Shown here: piece after piece, positions 4,261 to 7,385 of the stretch
Layout: each line of letters begins with the position of its first letter
Position numbering within the stretch: the first letter of the stretch is position 1
Source: Alphaproteobacteria bacterium
GTDB lineage: Bacteria; Pseudomonadota; Alphaproteobacteria; RF32; CAG-239
NCBI GenBank assembly: GCA_017650255.1
Contig: JAGCFG010000100.1
Coordinates: forward strand, 1 to 7,385
Direction: 5' to 3'
Length of the DNA: 7,385 nucleotides
Position numbers and translations under genes: made by a program
The notes under the pieces: generated by a model
Databases searched by the model: none
The model's input: only the letters and a program-made list of their open reading frames with translations
Told to the model about the DNA's origin: nothing

Positions 4261-7200
4261 ATACAAGTTGGTATCCAATCCTCTTACAGCGTCAGACAAG
4301 TTGTCAACTGCAGATACATAATTTGTAGGAGTAAAGTCTCCGTCACCAATTACGTTACCTGCGGCTTCCAAACCAGCTGCAAGAGATCCTGTTCCCTTGG
4401 TAGCATCGTTAATGTCATCGTTGAGACTTTCAATCTCGCGGTTACCGATAGCATTATCCAAGCTTACCAAGTGCTCTTCAACGGTTGTACCCATTGCCAA
4501 GTTAGAGTTATCACCTGTTGTAGATGCAACTCTGCCGGCCGGAACTACTCTGCCGTCCGGGTTCAGGTTGTGGATTTTACCCAAGGTAGCATCCAAGTTG
4601 TTCAAAGCTGTAACAACATTTGAAGGAGCTGTCTCGGTTCCGTTGGTCAAGTTGCCCAATTCGGTGTTCAAAGTTGTGATATCACCGATTGTCTTATTCA
4701 AAGAATTGAGGTTGGCGTTTACAGTGTTTGATGTAGAAACACCATTATAGTTTTGATCCAACTCATCTGCTGTACCGACATTGGCAGCAACTTGGTTGAT
4801 AGCAGCCATAACGGTTGTTGCAGAAGAATATGCATAACCGTTAGAACCAGCAGAATTGTCAACCAATCCAGACCAAGCACCGTTGGTGAATGCACCACCC
4901 AAAGCGTTTGAAGTATTTGTTGCCAAATCTTGCAAAGCTGCGGTTACATTGGAGTTGGTGGTAACAATTGTACCTGTTGTGATTGTGGCCAAATTGCCGA
5001 CATTTGCATCCAACAGATCCAAGTTTTGGTTAACTGTGTTGTCTGCCAAAACATTGCTGTTTGTACCGGTTGTTGCAGAACCAATGTTCAGAGCAACCTG
5101 TCCGATTGCTTGGGCCAAAGTTTCACTTCCGGTCAAAGCTGCATAGCTTACAGAAGTTGCAGAAGCATAACCATTGGTGAATGAACCATCAGCAGCATAG
5201 GTTGTTCCGGCAGCTGCAGCAGCATTTTCTGCATATTTCAACAAAGCGTCGGTAACATTTTCTGAGCCTTCTTCAAAGCCGAATGTTGTCAAAGCATTTG
5301 AATTATATGATACTGCACCAGTGTCGCTGGCAACAGCATACAAAGCACCAAATACACCTTGGTTCTCGTTGTTCATTGCAGCGCGTGTTGCTTGGAGAGC
5401 TTGTGCGCTAACAAGAGTATTGCTGTTTGCATCTGCTGCTTGGGCAGAAACTGCGTCTTGTGCAACAGTGGTCATAGCAACTGTGTCAGAACCAAAGACA
5501 ACGCCTTGTTTAGCTTCGATAACTTTGTTGGCTGTAACGGCGTCTTCGGCAACTTCGAGTGAGAATGTACCAGAAGCGTCTTTGAAGAACTTGGACATTC
5601 CGGCAACTTCCATTGTTCCGGAAGCTGTTACATTACCATTGGTATCTGCTTTGAACATAGCAACTTCGTCTGCAGTACCCGGATTTTGAACAACCATAAT
5701 TTGACCGCCGGCAACCATTTCACCAAATGAGTGAACAGAAGAAGCTGTCAAGCCATCGGCTGTCAAAGAGTTGCTGTCGTTAACAAATACACCTTGTTCT
5801 GCGGTCAATTCACCTTTAACAGTTACGTTGCTGTTGAATGTTGCAACATTAGAAACAGTCAAACTTCCGTTCATTTCTGTATCGCCATTAACAGTTACGT
5901 TGCTGCTGAATGTTGCAACATTAGAAACAGTCAAAGTTCCGCCGACAGTTGTATTTCCGGTATTGCCGTCAACAGCAAACTTGCCGTTTTGAACACTTAT
6001 GCTGCCATCGTTTGTTACAGCAAATTTGTTATTGTCAAGTTTGATACCTGTTTTGGCAATCAAATTATCACCGGTAACATTTCCTTCTGCTTGGACATAT
6101 CCGCTGGCAATCATGTTAACAGCAGAAACGTTGCCCGAAGTTGTAGAAATGTTGCCAGAAACGGTGGAAATATTGCCGCTTGTGGTAAAGATGGCACCAC
6201 TTGTGGTAAAGATGTCACCGCTTGTGGAGTAGATATCACCGGTTGTGGTTTTGATATCACCAGAGGTTGTCTCAATTGTGCCAGAGCCAGCATTCAAACC
6301 TTGTGAATTTACTGTTCCGCTAACGTTAACATTTCCACCGACATTTACGTCGCCAGAAATATTGGCTGCAACGGTTTTCAAACCTGTGCTGAGCAAGGCA
6401 TTGTTTTCGTCAACAACAAATCCGTGTTGTGCGATTAAGTCACCTTGAACAGTAACATTACTGCTGAATGTAGCAACGTTAGAAACATTCAAAGTTCCGC
6501 TGACAGAGGTATTTCCGTTTGCATCAACGGCAAATGTTGTGGTTTCAGGTGCGCCTGAAGCAACAAATATACCTGCATTTGATTTGAGGTTGTTAACTGT
6601 TGCTGAACCAGTTACACTCATTGCACCATTAATTTGTGCAGATGCAGCTGTCAAATTACCGCCGATAGTAGCACTATCTGTTGTGGTAATTGTGTTGAAT
6701 GTTGCATCAAAATCACCATTGGTCATATCGTTGTGCAATTGATTGATTGCATTGACGACTGTGGCTGATGTTCCAGAAGGAAGAAGATCCGGATTGAAAT
6801 CAGCCGGGTCAATATCACCAGTAGCAGAATCGTATGTGCCACCGATAACATTTTCAACCAAATATTTGATTGCGTTAGCATTCTCTTCAATGTTTTCCAT
6901 ATTGGTAGCAATTGCTTGTGTATTCGAGGCAACATTTGAGTTTGTTGTGTAGAATGCATTAGATACAGTATTAGAGAAATCATTGAATGTTGAAGTATTC
7001 AATTTGCCTTCGAGAGCTGTGTTTACTGTACCAGTATAGTCATAGAATGTTGAACTATCTAATTTAGCAAGCAATTTGTCATCAATTGTAGCTGTAGAAT
7101 ATGTTTCATCCTTGGTATATACTGTACCAGTAAAGTCATTGAATGTAGCACTATTCAATTTAGCATCCAATTTTTCATCAATTGTAGCTGTAGAATATGT

Positions 7201-7385
7201 TTCATCCTTGGTATATACTGTACCAGTAAAGTCATTAAATGTAGCACTATTCAATTTAGCATCCAATTTTTCATTAATTGTAGCTGTAGAATATGTTTCA
7301 TCCTTGGTATATACTGTACCGGTGAAATCATTGAATGTAGCACTATTCAATTTAGCATCCAATTTTTCATTAATTGTAGCTGTAG
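3997..7385 (-). CDS. Trimeric autotransporter adhesin (YadA-anchor family), 5' end outside window
   Basis: The C-terminal 1128 residues of a type Vc secreted surface adhesin. The last ~70 residues are a YadA-type anchor: the helix DFKSGMASMAAMTALVP, then four amphipathic strands starting at TSLSLGTGAYDGHTAMAVGG and ending in the terminal aromatic WSW. Such anchors trimerise into a 12-stranded outer-membrane barrel and export the passenger. Going N-terminal there is a coiled-coil-prone stalk (about 4240-5240) with repeated SNVxxALxxLD motifs, then a beta-rich Thr/Ser/Asn/Gly passenger (about 5470-6750) with GTLTVSNVATF-type repeats and a TTSGDI array, then near-identical 32-residue repeats (KLNSATFNDFTGTVYTKDE) running off the window. 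Cysteine is absent from the visible part, as is usual for such adhesins. The reading frame is open to position 7385, so signal peptide and true N-terminus are missing. Canonical YadA head repeats (SxAxGxxA type) are not seen. The likely role is adhesion or aggregation; the ligand is unknown. Confidence 0.92.
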   Translation of the reverse strand, partial: TATINEKLDAKLNSATFNDFTGTVYTKDETYSTATINEKLDAKLNSATFNDFTGTVYTKDETYSTATIDEKLDAKLNSATFNDFTGTVYTKDETYSTATIDDKLLAKLDSSTFYDYTGTVNTALEGKLNTSTFNDFSNTVSNAFYTTNSNVASNTQAIATNMENIEENANAIKYLVENVIGGTYDSATGDIDPADFNPDLLPSGTSATVVNAINQLHNDMTNGDFDATFNTITTTDSATIGGNLTAASAQINGAMSVTGSATVNNLKSNAGIFVASGAPETTTFAVDANGNTSVSGTLNVSNVATFSSNVTVQGDLIAQHGFVVDENNALLSTGLKTVAANISGDVNVGGNVNVSGTVNSQGLNAGSGTIETTSGDIKTTTGDIYSTSGDIFTTSGAIFTTSGNISTVSGNISTTSGNVSAVNMIASGYVQAEGNVTGDNLIAKTGIKLDNNKFAVTNDGSISVQNGKFAVDGNTGNTTVGGTLTVSNVATFSSNVTVNGDTEMNGSLTVSNVATFNSNVTVKGELTAEQGVFVNDSNSLTADGLTASSVHSFGEMVAGGQIMVVQNPGTADEVAMFKADTNGNVTASGTMEVAGMSKFFKDASGTFSLEVAEDAVTANKVIEAKQGVVFGSDTVAMTTVAQDAVSAQAADANSNTLVSAQALQATRAAMNNENQGVFGALYAVASDTGAVSYNSNALTTFGFEEGSENVTDALLKYAENAAAAAGTTYAADGSFTNGYASATSVSYAALTGSETLAQAIGQVALNIGSATTGTNSNVLADNTVNQNLDLLDANVGNLATITTGTIVTTNSNVTAALQDLATNTSNALGGAFTNGAWSGLVDNSAGSNGYAYSSATTVMAAINQVAANVGTADELDQNYNGVSTSNTVNANLNSLNKTIGDITTLNTELGNLTNGTETAPSNVVTALNNLDATLGKIHNLNPDGRVVPAGRVASTTGDNSNLAMGTTVEEHLVSLDNAIGNREIESLNDDINDATKGTGSLAAGLEAAGNVIGDGDFTPTNYVSAVDNLSDAVRGLDTNLYRVERKLNDLRHDFKSGMASMAAMTALVPNSRSAGNTSLSLGTGAYDGHTAMAVGGFHYLTDNILLNAGFAWGNSNDTTYRMGVTWSW
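4597..5181 (-). repeat. Stalk supermodule, two degenerate copies of about 97 residues
   Basis: Two successive protein modules share the order FTNG ... GYAxxSAT ... AINQVAxNxG ... NTVNxNLxxL ... SNVxxALxxL. FTNG is encoded at 5170-5181 and again at 4879-4890, an offset of 291 bp, or 97 codons. The heptad-like ends (QNLDLLDANVG, ANLNSLNKTIG, TALNNLDATLG) continue as weaker copies towards the anchor (EEHLVSLDNAIG, VSAVDNLSDAVRG). They look like short coiled-coil segments joined by small beta connectors. Confidence 0.7.
5749..5979 (-). repeat. Beta-module copy B of the passenger, with internal 72-bp duplication
   Basis: This encodes FAVDGNTGNTTVGGTL..., two VSNVATFxSNVTV blocks, then GELTAEQGVFVNDSN and ADGL. 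The two blocks are 46-bp near-identical sequences at 5818-5863 and 5890-5935, exactly 72 bp (24 residues) apart. Copy A (6379-6534) has only one block, so copy B is explained by copy A plus an in-frame 72-bp tandem duplication. Confidence 0.75.
6133..6279 (-). repeat. 21-bp array encoding seven 7-residue TSGDI-type units
   Basis: Seven contiguous 21-bp units encode IETTSGD, IKTTTGD, IYSTSGD, IFTTSGA, IFTTSGN, ISTVSGN and ISTTSGN. The DNA units share a GCC/ACC start and a TTGTGGT-like core. A regular 7-residue spacing with alternating Ile, Thr/Ser and a Gly turn suggests a beta-roll or beta-helix rather than a coiled coil. The spacing is exact, so changes in copy number would stay in frame. 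Confidence 0.85.
6379..6534 (-). repeat. Beta-module copy A of the passenger
   Basis: It encodes FAVDANGNTSVSGTLN, VSNVATFSSNVTV, QGDLIAQHGFVVDENN and STGL, 52 residues. The core 46 bp (6448-6493) is nearly identical to the two blocks in copy B. A more diverged third version (FKADTNGNVTASGTMEVAGMS) can be read around 5590-5670. The pattern also resembles shaft modules of phage tail fibres, but the YadA anchor places this protein on the cell surface. Confidence 0.7.
6964..7095 (-). repeat. Degenerate, shortened copies of the 32-residue repeat
   Basis: Next to the perfect repeats lie a 24-residue copy (IDDKLLAKLDSSTFYDYTGT region, 7024-7095) and a 20-residue copy (ALEGKLNTSTFNDFSNT region, 6964-7023). 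Both keep the KLxxSTFxDF core but lack the YTKDETYS tail. They mark the older edge of the array. Confidence 0.75.
7096..7385 (-). repeat. Three near-identical 96-bp tandem repeats in the adhesin passenger
   Basis: Three head-to-tail units of exactly 96 bp (32 residues: TATI(N/D)EK, LDAKLNSATFNDFTG, TVYTKDETYS) run to the window edge and probably continue. By eye, neighbouring units differ at only 2 and 4 of 96 bases, mostly silently; one change swaps Asn for Asp. Such identity points to recent in-frame expansion. Each unit combines a short hydrophobic helix-like piece with a TGTVYT beta piece and would lengthen the stalk stepwise. Confidence 0.93.

Noticed and set aside
4136..6983. Many ORFs of 60-190 codons antisense to, or in other frames of, the adhesin gene
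   Set aside because: The low-complexity repeated codons of the adhesin leave other frames free of stops. Their products are Cys/Val/Thr-rich nonsense without domains or ribosome binding sites.
7360..7362. TTG as start codon of the adhesin
   Set aside because: The frame stays open to the window edge and the repeat unit continues upstream (TATINEK), so this is an internal Leu codon and the gene is simply cut by the window.
6964..7385. CRISPR-like appearance of the regular repeats
   Set aside because: The units are contiguous, have no unique spacers, keep the reading frame and encode protein repeats.
1..7385. tRNA, rRNA, insertion sequence or prophage genes
   Set aside because: Intergenic gaps are short, with no cloverleaf-like segment, no transposase and no terminal inverted repeats. 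The tail-fibre-like passenger ends in a YadA anchor, so it is not a phage gene.

Overview
The window is AT-rich DNA from a Gram-negative bacterium. The outer-membrane evidence is direct: the largest gene ends in a YadA-type trimeric autotransporter anchor, and next to it lies a Skp/OmpH-like periplasmic chaperone gene. Several proteins (a secreted Flavodoxin_4-type protein, a feruloyl-esterase-like hydrolase, a two-domain YjbR protein, a TrpRS of the GDRPTG type) resemble families common in gut bacteria. A host-associated proteobacterium is therefore plausible, but that taxonomy is inference and no rRNA or other phylogenetic marker is present to settle it.

Layout: (1) 10-1065 (+) tryptophanyl-tRNA synthetase, ending at a bidirectional terminator (1083-1111). 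(2) 1131-2538 (-) a tight two-gene operon: a membrane-anchored alpha/beta hydrolase followed after 1 nt by an exported flavodoxin. (3) 2539-2744 a divergent intergenic region that contains a 13-codon minus-strand ORF with an ideal Shine-Dalgarno sequence. (4) 2745-3437 (+) a two-domain MmcQ/YjbR-family protein. (5) A palindromic bidirectional terminator that contains the stop codons of both converging genes. (6) 3452-3928 (-) a membrane-tethered Skp/OmpH-like protein. (7) 3997-7385 (-) the C-terminal 1128 residues of a large trimeric autotransporter adhesin whose 5' end lies outside the window.

The most interesting part is the adhesin region. The passenger is built from repeats at several scales: three nearly identical 96-bp units at the window edge, a 21-bp (7-residue) array, a beta-rich module containing VSNVATF that grew by an internal 72-bp duplication, and a 97-residue stalk module. 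Directly downstream lies a chaperone-like gene. Skp is a trimeric chaperone of outer-membrane proteins, so this may be a dedicated adhesin-plus-chaperone unit. A strong intrinsic terminator sits between the two genes and its U-tract touches the chaperone's ribosome binding site, which suggests unequal expression of the two.
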